This document shows positions 26,201-36,541 of a DNA stretch of 64,000 nt, in pieces. The notes below the pieces were generated by a model that was given only the letters and a program-made list of their open reading frames with translations, searched no databases and was not told the DNA's origin. Every line of letters starts with the position of its first letter. The first letter of the stretch is position 1. Location: assembly GCA_963809925.1 (NCBI GenBank), contig CAWELH010000004.1:310001-374000 (forward strand), given 5' to 3'. Position numbers and translations under genes: made by a program. Origin of the DNA: DASQZK01 sp963809925 (GTDB lineage Bacteria; Bacteroidota; Bacteroidia; Bacteroidales; GCA-2748055).

Positions 26201-29200
26201 ATGAAAAGTGCCATATTATCTGCTGTGCTGATCTCCCTATCTGCCATTACATTCTCACAGGTCAAAGTCTATGAAGGGAAGGAAGTGATCCCGACCTATC
26301 AGAAAGGTCCGGATATTGAGAGCCCTCTGTTTTACACCGGTCGTGGCGTACAGGGCGCTGCCGGACATATTTATCCTTATCCGCAACAGACAAGCCTGAG
26401 CGATACCCTGACCCCGGTGACCTATTCTATGATTTACCTGGAAAATGAATATCTTAAAGTTACTATTCTGCCGGCTTTCGGGGGAAAGATCTTTTCAGCC
26501 ATCGATAAAACCAACGGACATGAGCTCTTCCACACCAACAGCGTGATCAAACCCGACCTGATCGGAACACTCGGTGCATGGATCTCCGGAGGGGTAGAGT
26601 GGTGCTTCCCAAACCATCACCGCACTTCAACACTGATGCCGGCCGACTACACCATTGTAAAGAATGACGACGGCAGCGCCACGGTATGGGTGGGTGAGAC
26701 CGAAAAGACCAGGAGATTAAGAGGCATCATAGGGATAACGTTGTTCCCCGGCCGTTCCTATATTCAGGCCGAGTACCGCCTCACCAACACCAATGTGACG
26801 ACGGAAAATTTTCTGTTCTGGGCAAATGTGGCAGTCACTGCCAACAAAGATTTCCGGACCTTCTGGCCTCCGCAGCAGGAGATCGGCGTGTTCCACAGTA
26901 ATACCAGCTTTACCGAATGGCCGATATCCCACGAGGTTTATAATGGAATTGATTATACGGCAGGTGTCGATCTGACCTGGTGGAAAAACCATCCCGATCC
27001 GGTTTCTTTTTTCTTCTGGCAGGGTAAGGAAGGTTTCATCGGCGGTTACGACTATGCCCAGCACGCCGGAACCGTTCACGTCGGCGATAAATATATCAAT
27101 AGAACATCCAAGTTATGGCAGTTCGGTCCCGGACTCCAGGGACAAAACGCGAGGCGGAAACTGACCGACGACGGAAAAGCTTACGTCGAACTCATGACGG
27201 GGACCTATTCAAACAACCAGCCCGACTATAGCTGGTTCGCACCCAATGCGGTAAAACTGGCAACGAATTACTGGTACCCGATGCGCGACCTGGAGATCGC
27301 TAAAAATGCGAATACCGATGCGTCTGTGACCCTTCAGATGAGAGATCCCAAAACCGTTTTTTACGGATTCAATACCACCACCAAATTCGAAGGTGTACAG
27401 GCTGTATTGAAATACGACGGCAGGGTTCTGGCAACGAAGACTATTGACATTGATCCCGGAAATCCTTTTACATCAACCTTCAAAAGCAAAGAAGATCTCG
27501 ATGAATACAGGCTCTATGCCGCATTGGTCGGTAAAGACGGAAAAGAACTGATATCCTATATGCCATACAAGCCTCAGCATCCACCGATGCCAGAGGTACA
27601 GGCACGGCCGAAGTCACCAGGCGAGATTGAGTCTGTTGAAGATCTTTACCTTACAGGGCAGTACGTAGAACAGTTTTCCAGGCCCGGCGTTAATGCCGAT
27701 GAATATTACCTCGAAGCGCTGAAAAAATCGCCGGATGACTTCAGAGTAAATGAAGCCATGGGCATCCGCAGGGTCGGCCAGTGGCGGTTTGAGGAGGCAT
27801 TGTCTTATCTTGGAAAAGCCGGCGATAAGCTGAAAGTAAAATATGTCCAGCCCAAGGATGGGGAGCTTTATTATTACCTCGCCCTGACCGAACAGGGTCT
27901 GGGGAATGATGAGGAAGCATACCGTGACTTTTACCAGGCGACCTGGTATTATGCCTGGTATTCGCCTGCTTTTTATCAGCTGGCCCTTACGGAAAGCGCG
28001 AAAGGAAACTATATAAAAGCACTCGAATTTGTTGAAAATGCATACTCCACAAATACCAGGGATGCCCGCATCAATGTGCTGTATACATCTTTACTCAGAA
28101 AACTGGGGAAAAAGGATGAAGCCATAAACCTGGCCGACAGGTTCATCCGCTTCGATCCGCTGAATTTTGCCGCCCGTTATGAAAAAGGACTTCTGCTTGG
28201 TGATGCTTCCCTGAAAGACTGGCAAAAAAATATGCAGGATGTCGATAACGATTACCTCGAAGTGGCCGTGAATTACCTGAATGCAGGCATGACCGGTGAA
28301 GGCATTAAACTTCTCACTGATATTGAAGAACCAAAGAATCCACTTGTGTTTTATTATCTCTCATGGTTTTATGATCAGGCAGGACAAGCGTCCGCTGCTG
28401 CATCGACGCTGAAAAATGCCGGGACGATACCGCTTGATTATTGTTTTCCTTACCGGCTTGAGACCATGAAAGTACTGAAGCACGCCATTGCAAAAGATCC
28501 GGGGAATGAGAACGCATACTACCTCCTTGGAAACCTTCTTTTCGACCGGCGTCCCGATGAAGCCATGGAAGCTTGGAATAAGGCGGTGAGCATCAATGAT
28601 CACTTACCCATGGCATGGCGAAACCTTGCCTTCGGTGATTTTCACTACAAACACAACACGGAGCAGGCTATATCTAACTTGAAGAAGGCTATCACTCAGT
28701 CGGCAGATTATCCCATATGGTTTTCGGAACTCGCTGGATATTATGACCAGTCGGGCGAGGATTTCAGGGAATGCCTCGGGATTATGGAGAATCATATCGA
28801 CGTGGTAAAAATGGATATCGATGCACCCAAAAATCTTGTAAATTTTTACAATCTGAACGGCGAATATGATAAAGCCATCGACCTGCTTAAAAACCATCAT
28901 TTCAGAACCTGGGAAGGGGGGCGTGAGATTTATTATCACTATGTGGATGCCCACACCCTGAAAGCCCTGCAGTTGATGGAACAGAAAAAATATGAAGCGG
29001 CTCTCGATGAGTTAAATACCGCTATGCTCTATCCTGAAAACCTGGAAGTTGGAAAACCGCTGAACGATGACAGGAACGCGATGATCTGGTATTACATGGG
29101 CAGGGCTTTTGAGAAAATGAACAAGAAGAAACAGGCCCGGGAATATTTTGAAAAGAGTGTCAACGCCAGGAATGCCAGGGGCTGGGAAGACCTGGTTTAC

Positions 29201-29497
29201 TATCAGGCAAAATCATATGAAGCACTGGGTAATGCTGAGAAAGCTAAAAAATTATATGATCAGCTGATCAGGAAGGGGAATGAACTGTTGACAAAAGGTA
29301 CCGCCGGCAGAGGTATCGGTGTGGAAGCCTCACAGGATAATAATAGTACTATTTCTGAAGCCTATTATCTCCAGGCTCTTGGAAACGAAGGGATAGGGAA
29401 GGGGGATGATGCAACTTCACTGCTCAAGCAGGCACTGGACGCCTATAAAAATAATCTTTGGGCGAAACAGATGACTGAGCATCCTGAGGAGTTTTAA
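26201..29497 (+). CDS. DUF5107 domain protein with TPR repeats
   Basis: 1098 residues with a signal peptide (MKSAILSAVLISLSAITFSQ). Residues about 40-360 are the DUF5107 region, a beta-sandwich of the aldose-epimerase superfamily: YLENEYLKVTILPAFGGKIF, DKTNGHELFH, GGVEWCFPNHH, then FWANVAV. Residues about 480-1080 are tetratricopeptide-like helical repeats (ALEFVENAYSTNTRDARINV, RPDEAMEAWNKAVSINDHLP, KKQAREYFEKSVNARN). Members sit beside glycoside hydrolases, so a role in sugar binding or turnover is likely; catalysis is not established here. It is transcribed divergently from the fucosidase. Confidence 0.85.
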   Translation: MKSAILSAVLISLSAITFSQVKVYEGKEVIPTYQKGPDIESPLFYTGRGVQGAAGHIYPYPQQTSLSDTLTPVTYSMIYLENEYLKVTILPAFGGKIFSAIDKTNGHELFHTNSVIKPDLIGTLGAWISGGVEWCFPNHHRTSTLMPADYTIVKNDDGSATVWVGETEKTRRLRGIIGITLFPGRSYIQAEYRLTNTNVTTENFLFWANVAVTANKDFRTFWPPQQEIGVFHSNTSFTEWPISHEVYNGIDYTAGVDLTWWKNHPDPVSFFFWQGKEGFIGGYDYAQHAGTVHVGDKYINRTSKLWQFGPGLQGQNARRKLTDDGKAYVELMTGTYSNNQPDYSWFAPNAVKLATNYWYPMRDLEIAKNANTDASVTLQMRDPKTVFYGFNTTTKFEGVQAVLKYDGRVLATKTIDIDPGNPFTSTFKSKEDLDEYRLYAALVGKDGKELISYMPYKPQHPPMPEVQARPKSPGEIESVEDLYLTGQYVEQFSRPGVNADEYYLEALKKSPDDFRVNEAMGIRRVGQWRFEEALSYLGKAGDKLKVKYVQPKDGELYYYLALTEQGLGNDEEAYRDFYQATWYYAWYSPAFYQLALTESAKGNYIKALEFVENAYSTNTRDARINVLYTSLLRKLGKKDEAINLADRFIRFDPLNFAARYEKGLLLGDASLKDWQKNMQDVDNDYLEVAVNYLNAGMTGEGIKLLTDIEEPKNPLVFYYLSWFYDQAGQASAAASTLKNAGTIPLDYCFPYRLETMKVLKHAIAKDPGNENAYYLLGNLLFDRRPDEAMEAWNKAVSINDHLPMAWRNLAFGDFHYKHNTEQAISNLKKAITQSADYPIWFSELAGYYDQSGEDFRECLGIMENHIDVVKMDIDAPKNLVNFYNLNGEYDKAIDLLKNHHFRTWEGGREIYYHYVDAHTLKALQLMEQKKYEAALDELNTAMLYPENLEVGKPLNDDRNAMIWYYMGRAFEKMNKKKQAREYFEKSVNARNARGWEDLVYYQAKSYEALGNAEKAKKLYDQLIRKGNELLTKGTAGRGIGVEASQDNNSTISEAYYLQALGNEGIGKGDDATSLLKQALDAYKNNLWAKQMTEHPEEF

Positions 29498-29732
29498 CGT
29501 CGGCTGAAAAACCGGGATTTCCGGCGGGAATGCAGAACGTCGGGATAGTCAATGGCGTACCTCGCGATAGCCTTCGCATACTATTTTTGTATACCTACAA
29601 AATTTGAGAAACGCGTTGAGGTTTCCCAACATTCCCAAGGTGGTTTGCAAAATGCACCGACCGGAATAGTATATGATTGATCTTGAGTGCCATACTCACT
29701 CAATAAAGAATAGCTAAGAGTAAGAATGGTTG

Positions 29733-29740
29733 TATATTTG
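29733..29740 (+). promoter_or_regulatory. Putative -7 promoter box TATATTTG
   Basis: Exact TAnnTTTG element 36 bp before the 29776 ATG. No convincing -33 element. The rest of the 29498-29775 spacer shows no gene. Confidence 0.5.
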
Positions 29741-29775
29741 GGATCAAATGTCTATTTCATTTTAATCCGCTAATC

Positions 29776-31389
29776 ATGAAAACTTCTTTTTTACATTTTG
29801 CATTTATGGTGTTGGTTATCCTGGCGGGTCTCGGAACAACGGATGCTCAGGATGCCTTCTTTTATCTCGATCTGAGCAGGAATGCTAATATGGGTTTTTA
29901 CGATGAAATCGCGGGGGATGGCAAAGGAGGATGGGCTGATTTCGGCAGCAAAGCCTGCCTCAGTGCAATGCCTGCCGGGGTGCAGATATTTCAGGATGGA
30001 CTGATTCCTTTTAATATCATTGATCCCGGAAAGAACGACGGAAAATCGGTCGTTGTACTGAGCGGTCCAAAAAGGGAGAATGACTTTCCCGGAATATCCG
30101 GGAAGATTATGGTAGGAAGGAAACTGGAAAGTTTGTTTTTTCTTCACACCACCATGTATGCCGGAGAGGGTGACCTGGTCAGGTACAGGATTCACTATGC
30201 TGATAATTCAGAACTCATATTCGATTGCGCAAAATCCAATGAAATTGATGACTGGTGGGATTCTGATGAATTCATGACAAAGGCTGTACGATGTTATAAT
30301 GAAGATGATAAATGGCTGATCAATACGGCCTGGAAAAATCCTGATCCCGGGAATACTATTCGCTGGATCAGAATGGAATCGACCGGCAATGCCATTCCTC
30401 TTCTCGTGGCCGTTACCGCTTCCACAAAAGCTAAGTCCTATGATGATTTTATCAGATTGGCAGAAAACCGGATTGTGAACTACAGGAATTCATGGGTAAA
30501 GGTTGCATTTTTACAGCTGAAATCAACCGACAATATTCAGGAAAACCTTAAGAAAGGTGAGGATTTTTGCAGAAGAGCAAAGGAAATGGGAGCAGATATC
30601 GCTTTGTTTCCCGAGATGTACAGTATTGGATATAATAGTATTGATTTTGAACAGGAGAATGCGATTGCAAAGTGGAAAGAGAGATCCTTCTCGGTGGAAA
30701 GTGAATTTGTGAAGCATTTCCGCAACCTGGCACGTGAACTCGATATGGCCATTGTTTTCACTTATCTTGAAGACATCGGAAAGGATAAACTTCCCCGGAA
30801 TACGGCTACCCTGATTGACAGGCATGGCAATATCGCAATGAATTATTCAAAGGTTCATACCCTGGATTTTTTCAATTTTGAGAATGCAATGACACCCGGT
30901 GACGACTTCTATGTTGCCGATCTGGATACGAGGGCTGGGATTGTAAAGACAGGGATCATGATTTGTTATGACCGGGAATTCCCTGAAAGTGCACGCATCC
31001 TAATGCTTAAGGGTGCAGAGGTAATCCTCACACCAAACGCCTGTGGCCTGGATGATTTGAGATTGAACCAATTCCGTACCCGCGCATTTGAAAATGCTGT
31101 GGTTACGGCTATGACAAACTATGCAGGTTCCGGTGCAGACCCCGGCTACAATGGCCATTCCTGTATGTATTCTGCCGACGGTTCGGAAATTCTGGTTGCA
31201 GGTGAGGATGAAGGTGTATATATGGCTTCGTTTAATATTCACGATGAAAGAAAATACAGGTCGGAAACCATCTGGGGAAATGCATACAGACGACCGCACA
31301 AATATTTGATTATCACGTCTCCCGAAGTAAATGATCCCTGGCAGAGGAAGAACAGTTTTGGTGAGAAATTTGAGTCTGAGAAAAGATGA
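29776..31389 (+). CDS. Secreted carbon-nitrogen hydrolase (nitrilase superfamily) with N-terminal beta-domain
   Basis: 537 residues. Signal peptide ends at GTTDAQ. Residues about 25-225 are a beta-rich domain resembling those that bind or cap sugars (FFYLDLSRNANMGFYDEIAG, GISGKIMVGRKLESLFFLHT, IRWIRMES). Residues about 235-520 are a nitrilase-fold domain with the full triad: Glu in ALFPEMYS (about 280), Lys in NYSKVHT (about 358) and Cys in MICYDREFPES (about 397). It should hydrolyse an amide or nitrile outside the cytoplasm, perhaps an N-acyl group on a glycan or peptide; the substrate is not known. The nitrilase domain fused behind a sugar-binding-like module is unusual. Confidence 0.85.
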   Translation: MKTSFLHFAFMVLVILAGLGTTDAQDAFFYLDLSRNANMGFYDEIAGDGKGGWADFGSKACLSAMPAGVQIFQDGLIPFNIIDPGKNDGKSVVVLSGPKRENDFPGISGKIMVGRKLESLFFLHTTMYAGEGDLVRYRIHYADNSELIFDCAKSNEIDDWWDSDEFMTKAVRCYNEDDKWLINTAWKNPDPGNTIRWIRMESTGNAIPLLVAVTASTKAKSYDDFIRLAENRIVNYRNSWVKVAFLQLKSTDNIQENLKKGEDFCRRAKEMGADIALFPEMYSIGYNSIDFEQENAIAKWKERSFSVESEFVKHFRNLARELDMAIVFTYLEDIGKDKLPRNTATLIDRHGNIAMNYSKVHTLDFFNFENAMTPGDDFYVADLDTRAGIVKTGIMICYDREFPESARILMLKGAEVILTPNACGLDDLRLNQFRTRAFENAVVTAMTNYAGSGADPGYNGHSCMYSADGSEILVAGEDEGVYMASFNIHDERKYRSETIWGNAYRRPHKYLIITSPEVNDPWQRKNSFGEKFESEKR

Positions 31390-31694
31390 ACCACAGATCT
31401 GAAGCATCACGGATATAAGCAGGAAACCTGACCCATTTAAGGCTTGGGCTACCTTGGAATGCTCCCGTTCCAAAACAACCGGCTGATAAATACGAACAGT
31501 GACAGGTGGAAATATCCGTTTATATGGTTGTTTCTAAAATTCACCCTGGTCGATAGCTAAATCTGACCATTTTCTTTAAAGCTCAAGAACAACATTGAAA
31601 ATTCTGTGTTCTACACTTTTCGAAGACTTTAAATATCATGGTCATTCCTGTATCACTCCACAACGGTTTGATCCCAACCGCGATACAAGCGTAA
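31390..31694. other. Intergenic region, nothing recognised
   Basis: About 300 bp between two plus-strand genes; no promoter box, terminator or RNA gene stands out. Confidence 0.4.
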
Positions 31695-32885
31695 ATGCGT
31701 ATTAACGTTATTTCATCGGCATGGTGGGGCCCTCCAAGGAAATTTGACAGGCCCGAAACAGACCGGCGCGTAAGTTGGCTGGAGCTTTTTTATGATCTTG
31801 TCTATGTGATTGCCATTTCCCGGATAACCCATCAGCTATCGCTCCATATCAGTGCAGACGGTTTTTTTGAATTTGCAGTCCTGTTTATTCTCGTTTACTG
31901 GGGATGGCTCAACGGAAGTCTGTACCACGACCTGCACGGTTCGGAAGGCTTGCGGACGCGGCTGATGACGCTCTGGCAAATGATGATCATCGCGGCCCTG
32001 GCCGTTCTGATTGGCCAGGGACAGAATAAAAGCTACCATCAGATTATAGTTGTGTTCATGATCATGCAAATCTATATCACCTACATGTGGTGGAGTGTCG
32101 GCTTTTATGACCGGTCGCACCGGCGGTATAATATGCCATACACCATTCTTTATCTGATTTCCCTCGCGCTGATGGGGTTCAGTCTGGCAGTTCCGGAGTC
32201 ATGGATGAAACTGATTTTACCCCTTGTTATTATTTTCAACTATGCTCCTCCATTCGTCACCCAGTCATTATTACGCCGTTCAGCGACGGATCTTGATCTG
32301 TCTACCAGCATGTTCGAAAGACTAGGCTTGTTCACCATAATCATTTTCGGTGAATTGGTTTTGGGTGTTGTAAACGGAGCAGGTCATGCGCAGGTTATAG
32401 ATACTGAAGCCTGGCTGAATTTCGCTCTGGCGATTGCCATTGTATTCGAACTCTGGTGGATATTTTTTACAATGGTGGCCAGAAGGGAACCCAAAAGGGG
32501 TTTCATCTTGGCTTCCCTGCTGGAATTATTGTTTATCCCGACACTTATATCTCTTGCATCGATTGCGGTCGGCTTTACCACGTTTTTAGGCTCTCAGTAC
32601 GACATATTCCTTCAGAAGGTGGTTGGCTATTCTGTTATGACATTTTTAATTTGTATTATGCTGATAATGGGACTGCTTGTGATCCCTGAAAGGTTCGTCC
32701 CGGTGAAACAGCCCATTCGAAATTCCATTTTGCTTACGGCGTCAGTTTTTCTTATTTCAGCACTTATCGGTACGCATATCGAAAAAGTATATTATCTGAC
32801 AGGAGTGACGATCATTCTTATTCTTGAAATACTTTACCTGAACTCTTTGTATTACAGGAAGGTTGCCGGAAAAGAGAAACAGTAG
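31695..32885 (+). CDS. Low-temperature-requirement A (LtrA) family membrane protein
   Basis: 396 residues. The signature VSWLELFYDLVYVIAISRIT near the N-terminus, then FILVYWGWLNGSLYHDL, and the mid-protein ERLGLFTIIIFGELVLGVVN define LtrA. About ten transmembrane helices are visible. The biochemical role of the family is not known; mutants in Listeria are cold-sensitive. It stands alone on the plus strand and faces the CE2-like gene convergently, with no strong terminator between them. Confidence 0.85.
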   Translation: MRINVISSAWWGPPRKFDRPETDRRVSWLELFYDLVYVIAISRITHQLSLHISADGFFEFAVLFILVYWGWLNGSLYHDLHGSEGLRTRLMTLWQMMIIAALAVLIGQGQNKSYHQIIVVFMIMQIYITYMWWSVGFYDRSHRRYNMPYTILYLISLALMGFSLAVPESWMKLILPLVIIFNYAPPFVTQSLLRRSATDLDLSTSMFERLGLFTIIIFGELVLGVVNGAGHAQVIDTEAWLNFALAIAIVFELWWIFFTMVARREPKRGFILASLLELLFIPTLISLASIAVGFTTFLGSQYDIFLQKVVGYSVMTFLICIMLIMGLLVIPERFVPVKQPIRNSILLTASVFLISALIGTHIEKVYYLTGVTIILILEILYLNSLYYRKVAGKEKQ

Positions 32886-32957
32886 GCATCAATTTGCCTG
32901 GTCACTGTTATTTATTACTACCAAAGGGATGTGCCTCAGGTCCTTAAATAGAGACAC

Positions 32958-34913
32958 TTATCGCTTCACCATTTTCAGCGTAACTACTTCCTTGTCCTTT
33001 CCCCGCAACCAGATTCTGCAGTAATAAATCCCCCGGGCCAGTCCTGATATATCATAACTGCCATCCGGAGTGACTTTATATATTGCTACCAGCCGACCGT
33101 TTCCATCGTATAAATCGATTCGCTTTATGGTTCCGGACTTACTACCGGAAAGCGTAAACCTGTCGCCGGTCGGATTGGGAAATGCCGTAATGCCTTCGGA
33201 GACGCTGGATTCGGTGACCCAGGTATTGAGTGAATTGTTATCTACATGGAAATCCAGCACGGCGTCATTCATCACCCCGTCGGTACCGGTTACAGCCCCT
33301 GTGGATAGCTGCATGCTTACCGACTGGGATTTAAAGATTTTTTCATCGAGGGTGATCACAACTTGCTTATCATTTTCCGGGTCAGGTGTTACCGATTTGA
33401 CAGAATTTATTTCCAGACCGTCAACAAGCAGTAAAATACTGTCGGCCCGGGCCCCGTTTATACTCTTGTTGAACTGGCTGGTAATTACAGATCCATCATT
33501 ATCAACAGCGGCAGAAATGATGGACGTCTCCTTAACCGGGTTGCCCGCCTCCTTGTTATAAAACGGAAGCAATTTCACATGCCTCGTACTCCTGATCCCG
33601 CCGTTCCAGTATGAGATGTAAACTTTCTGATCCTGTCGTATCCTTTTTGAAAGTGATACTACAAAAGTATGATTATTTTCATCCGACAAGAATGCGGCTG
33701 TGCTATTTATCAATTCATTGTCCACCATGATTTCAATGCCATTTTTCGGGATGACCGCGGTCAGAAGTTCGGAAACTTCAACCTGTACTGACATTCCATC
33801 CACGGCAACCTGGGCACTCATGAAGTAAGGAGCAACGGCCCATTTTGTCAGTCCTTTCAAATAGTTTTCCAGTTCAAGCGCATTCTTCCAATGTTGTGCC
33901 ACCGTTGGATGATAATCACCTCCAAGTCCAAATTCACCGGTCTGTGTCGACATGTGAAACTTGCTGATTTTTGGGTCATTCATTTCGTCGAGTACCGTTT
34001 GCACGGCATCTGAAACTTTCTTCGTGGCCGTTGAGCTCATCATGGGACCGGTCAGGTAAACGATGAGGGCATCGGGATAGTGGCTTCTCAGTTTCATCAG
34101 TAACGATCTGCAGGAATCGGTAAAGATAGCCTCGTCGAACAGTCCGTTACTGGTATCGTTTGTTCCCAGGTTGACGCATACTACATCGGGCGTATAACCG
34201 GTAAAATTCCATTTTTTATTGTTATCGTAAAACAGGATGCGGTCATATTTTGTCAGCATATTGTCCGGACTTCCGGTCACCGGACCTCCGTAATTCCGGT
34301 ACATTCCGATGCCCGAGACACTGATACCGATACAACCTGCATCCAGCAACCTGGAGGCGAAGGAGGCATAGGTAAAATAGAAGTTTTCCTGTTCCGGCTT
34401 GAAGCCATCCGTTGGCTTGTTGGTCTCATTCCCGTAGCCGCAGGTGATGGAGTTACCGTAAAATTCAATGATTTTCCTGTTCTTTACCGGCATTGCGGCG
34501 AGCGTATCCCCGCTGTTCAGGACGATGCCTTCGAAGTAGTCTGTCCCCTGTGATCCCTCGGTCAGGCGCACAAGGGAGAGGTGGTGCAGGGTATCGGCAA
34601 GGGAACTGGAGAGCAGGTAATCGGTTGTGGTTTTTGCCAGGTGTATTTTAACCGGCTCCGATTCATCGATGGAGTAAAAGTAGTAGTTCGTTGTCGATGC
34701 AGAGCTGAATCGGACCTTGATCGAACTTCCTGAAAATTCACAATCGATGGCGACTCCCGAGAATCCAATTCCTGGTTTCACGGAATTTGAGAAATCGAGC
34801 CTCCCGGTATATTCGATCTTTGGATTATCGGGAGAAATCAGGACCTGACCCGGCAATTGATGTGCAAAAAGCAGTAGCGTCGCCAGGACAACAAAAAAAC
34901 TACGCGTATTCAT
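32958..34913 (-). CDS. Secreted CE2-like SGNH/GDSL acetyl-esterase with T9SS sorting domain
   Basis: 651 residues. Signal peptide ends at QLPGQ. Residues about 30-135 are the CE2 N-terminal jelly-roll (YTGRLDFSN...GVAIDCEFSGSSIKVRFSSA). Residues about 145-355 are the SGNH hydrolase: nucleophile block FYGNSITCGYG, oxyanion Asn in CVNLGTNDT, and the C-terminal DYHPTVAQH with Asp and His. A middle beta region (about 360-570) resembles SwmB/Ig-like repeats. The C-terminal about 80 residues (ITAFPNPTGDRFTLSG...GIYYCRIWL...LKMVKR) form a T9SS type A sorting domain. It probably deacetylates a plant or algal polysaccharide at or beyond the cell surface. Confidence 0.87.
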   Translation of the reverse strand: MNTRSFFVVLATLLLFAHQLPGQVLISPDNPKIEYTGRLDFSNSVKPGIGFSGVAIDCEFSGSSIKVRFSSASTTNYYFYSIDESEPVKIHLAKTTTDYLLSSSLADTLHHLSLVRLTEGSQGTDYFEGIVLNSGDTLAAMPVKNRKIIEFYGNSITCGYGNETNKPTDGFKPEQENFYFTYASFASRLLDAGCIGISVSGIGMYRNYGGPVTGSPDNMLTKYDRILFYDNNKKWNFTGYTPDVVCVNLGTNDTSNGLFDEAIFTDSCRSLLMKLRSHYPDALIVYLTGPMMSSTATKKVSDAVQTVLDEMNDPKISKFHMSTQTGEFGLGGDYHPTVAQHWKNALELENYLKGLTKWAVAPYFMSAQVAVDGMSVQVEVSELLTAVIPKNGIEIMVDNELINSTAAFLSDENNHTFVVSLSKRIRQDQKVYISYWNGGIRSTRHVKLLPFYNKEAGNPVKETSIISAAVDNDGSVITSQFNKSINGARADSILLLVDGLEINSVKSVTPDPENDKQVVITLDEKIFKSQSVSMQLSTGAVTGTDGVMNDAVLDFHVDNNSLNTWVTESSVSEGITAFPNPTGDRFTLSGSKSGTIKRIDLYDGNGRLVAIYKVTPDGSYDISGLARGIYYCRIWLRGKDKEVVTLKMVKR

Positions 34914-35463
34914 ATCAGTGATATTTTTTCCTCTCCTTTCCTCCGTTCACGATCTGCGTATAGAGTATGATAGTCGGGTTGGTGTTAACTTTTGTGCTTA
35001 AAAGTACGAAAACAGCGGCAAACTGGCAATACGTTTTTGGGATGTTGATGGCATTGTTTAGTTGAAGGGTTGGGGATTGCGGATACGGTCCTCACATTGC
35101 TGCGGGCGCTACATTATCACGGTCTGACCGTTCCGATAAATATCGTGGACAATTATGGAACCCCTTCAGGGTTCAGTGTTACGTTGCCTGTTAACCACGG
35201 ACGTAACCGTGGCTACTATAATGAAACCCCTTCAGGGTTCAGTGTTACGTTGCATGTTTACCACGGACGTGACCGTGGCTACTATAATGAAACCCTTCCA
35301 GGGTTGGGGATTGCGGATACGGTCCTCACATTGCTGCGGGCGCTACATTATCACGGTCTGACCGTTCCGATAAATATCGTGGACAATTATGGAAATGCAT
35401 CGGGGGTTAGGGATTTCGGTAACACATTATCAAGTTTTGAACGTTCAAGCTTGGTAAGCAACT

Positions 35464-36137
35464 AAATGCCAAACCCTGAAAGGGTTCAATTATAGTAGCC
35501 ACGGTCACGTCCGTGGTAAGGTGGCCTCCCCACACTCAACCCCGGAGGGGTTGCATAAAAGTTCATTTAAACAAATACTTTTTCTCGTACGGAATATTAT
35601 GTTCCTCAAGGAGTCTTACCAATTCCTCTTCAAAATTTATATTGGCATGATGACGTTCCTGGTTCCTTACATATTTCACAAGATTATCTTTAGCTGACGG
35701 ATCATATGTAAAACTGCTGTATCCTGTCTGCCAGCCGGAGAATCCTCTATATTTGGATTTATTTCTTTCAATCATACCATGTATTCCGCTCTTAATGTCT
35801 TTAACAAGATATGCCAGTGCAACAACCGGATGTAGAGAAAAAATTATGTGGACATGATTTTTGAATCCGCCGACGGCATAGACATGACAGTTTTTGTTTT
35901 TAAGAATCCCGGCAATATACCGGAAAATTTCTTCCATATTTTCGTTGGTCAGAAAAGGAACATGGTTTTTCTCTCGGAAAACAACATGATGGAGATCCTG
36001 TGTGTAAGTTGACATAACAGTAAAGTTTTATTTGAAAATGAATTTGGTTTTTACTGTTAATGTCGTTATGTGTAAAAAATCAGCGTAGGTTATGGAAAAA
36101 AGTTATTTTCCTTTTCAGGGATTTTAACGAATTGAAC
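35464..36137 (-). mobile_element. RAYT/IS200-like cassette, copy 1
   Basis: Transposase gene with its flanking hairpins. The inverted palindrome block plus CAACCCCGGAGGGGTTG is on its 3' side, and a TAACAGTAAA...TTTACTGTTA hairpin (36015-36059) and a conserved leader ending in GAATTGAACCCC are on its 5' side. The whole unit recurs twice more at near identity. Boundaries are set by where similarity between copies begins and ends, so they may be off by tens of bases. Confidence 0.75.
35563..36015 (-). CDS. Y1 transposase (REP-associated tyrosine transposase type), copy 1
   Basis: 150 residues. HUH single-strand DNA transposase of the Y1 (IS200/RAYT) superfamily: metal-binding HVHII in GGFKNHVHIIFSLHP, and a catalytic Tyr region in NLVKYVRNQERHH. 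The start ATG abuts the 5' hairpin. Copies 2 and 3 differ by only a few residues (this copy has EEELVRLL, the others EEEMVRLL). It would cut and join single strands at the flanking hairpins. REP association and a lone enzyme favour a RAYT over a classical IS200. Confidence 0.88.
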   Translation of the reverse strand: MSTYTQDLHHVVFREKNHVPFLTNENMEEIFRYIAGILKNKNCHVYAVGGFKNHVHIIFSLHPVVALAYLVKDIKSGIHGMIERNKSKYRGFSGWQTGYSSFTYDPSAKDNLVKYVRNQERHHANINFEEELVRLLEEHNIPYEKKYLFK

Positions 36138-36541
36138 CCCTTCAGGGTTCAGTGTTACGTTGCATGTTTACCACGGACGTAACCGTGGCTACTATAATGG
36201 AACTCTTTCAGGGTTGGGGATTGCGGATACGGTCCTCACATTACTACGGGCGCTACATTATCACGGTCCGATCGTTCTAATAAATATCGTGGACAATTAT
36301 GGAACCCCTTCAGGGTTCAGTGTAGCGTTACATGTTTACCACGGACGTAACCGTGGCTACTATAATGGAACCCCTTCAGGGTTGGGGATTCCGGATACGG
36401 TCCTCACATTACTGCGGGCGCCACATTATCACGGTCCGATCGTTCGGATAAATATCGTGGACAATTATGGAACTCTTCGGGGTTAGGGATTTCGGTAACA
36501 CATTAACAAGTCATGAACGTTTAATGAAAGTAAGCAACTAT

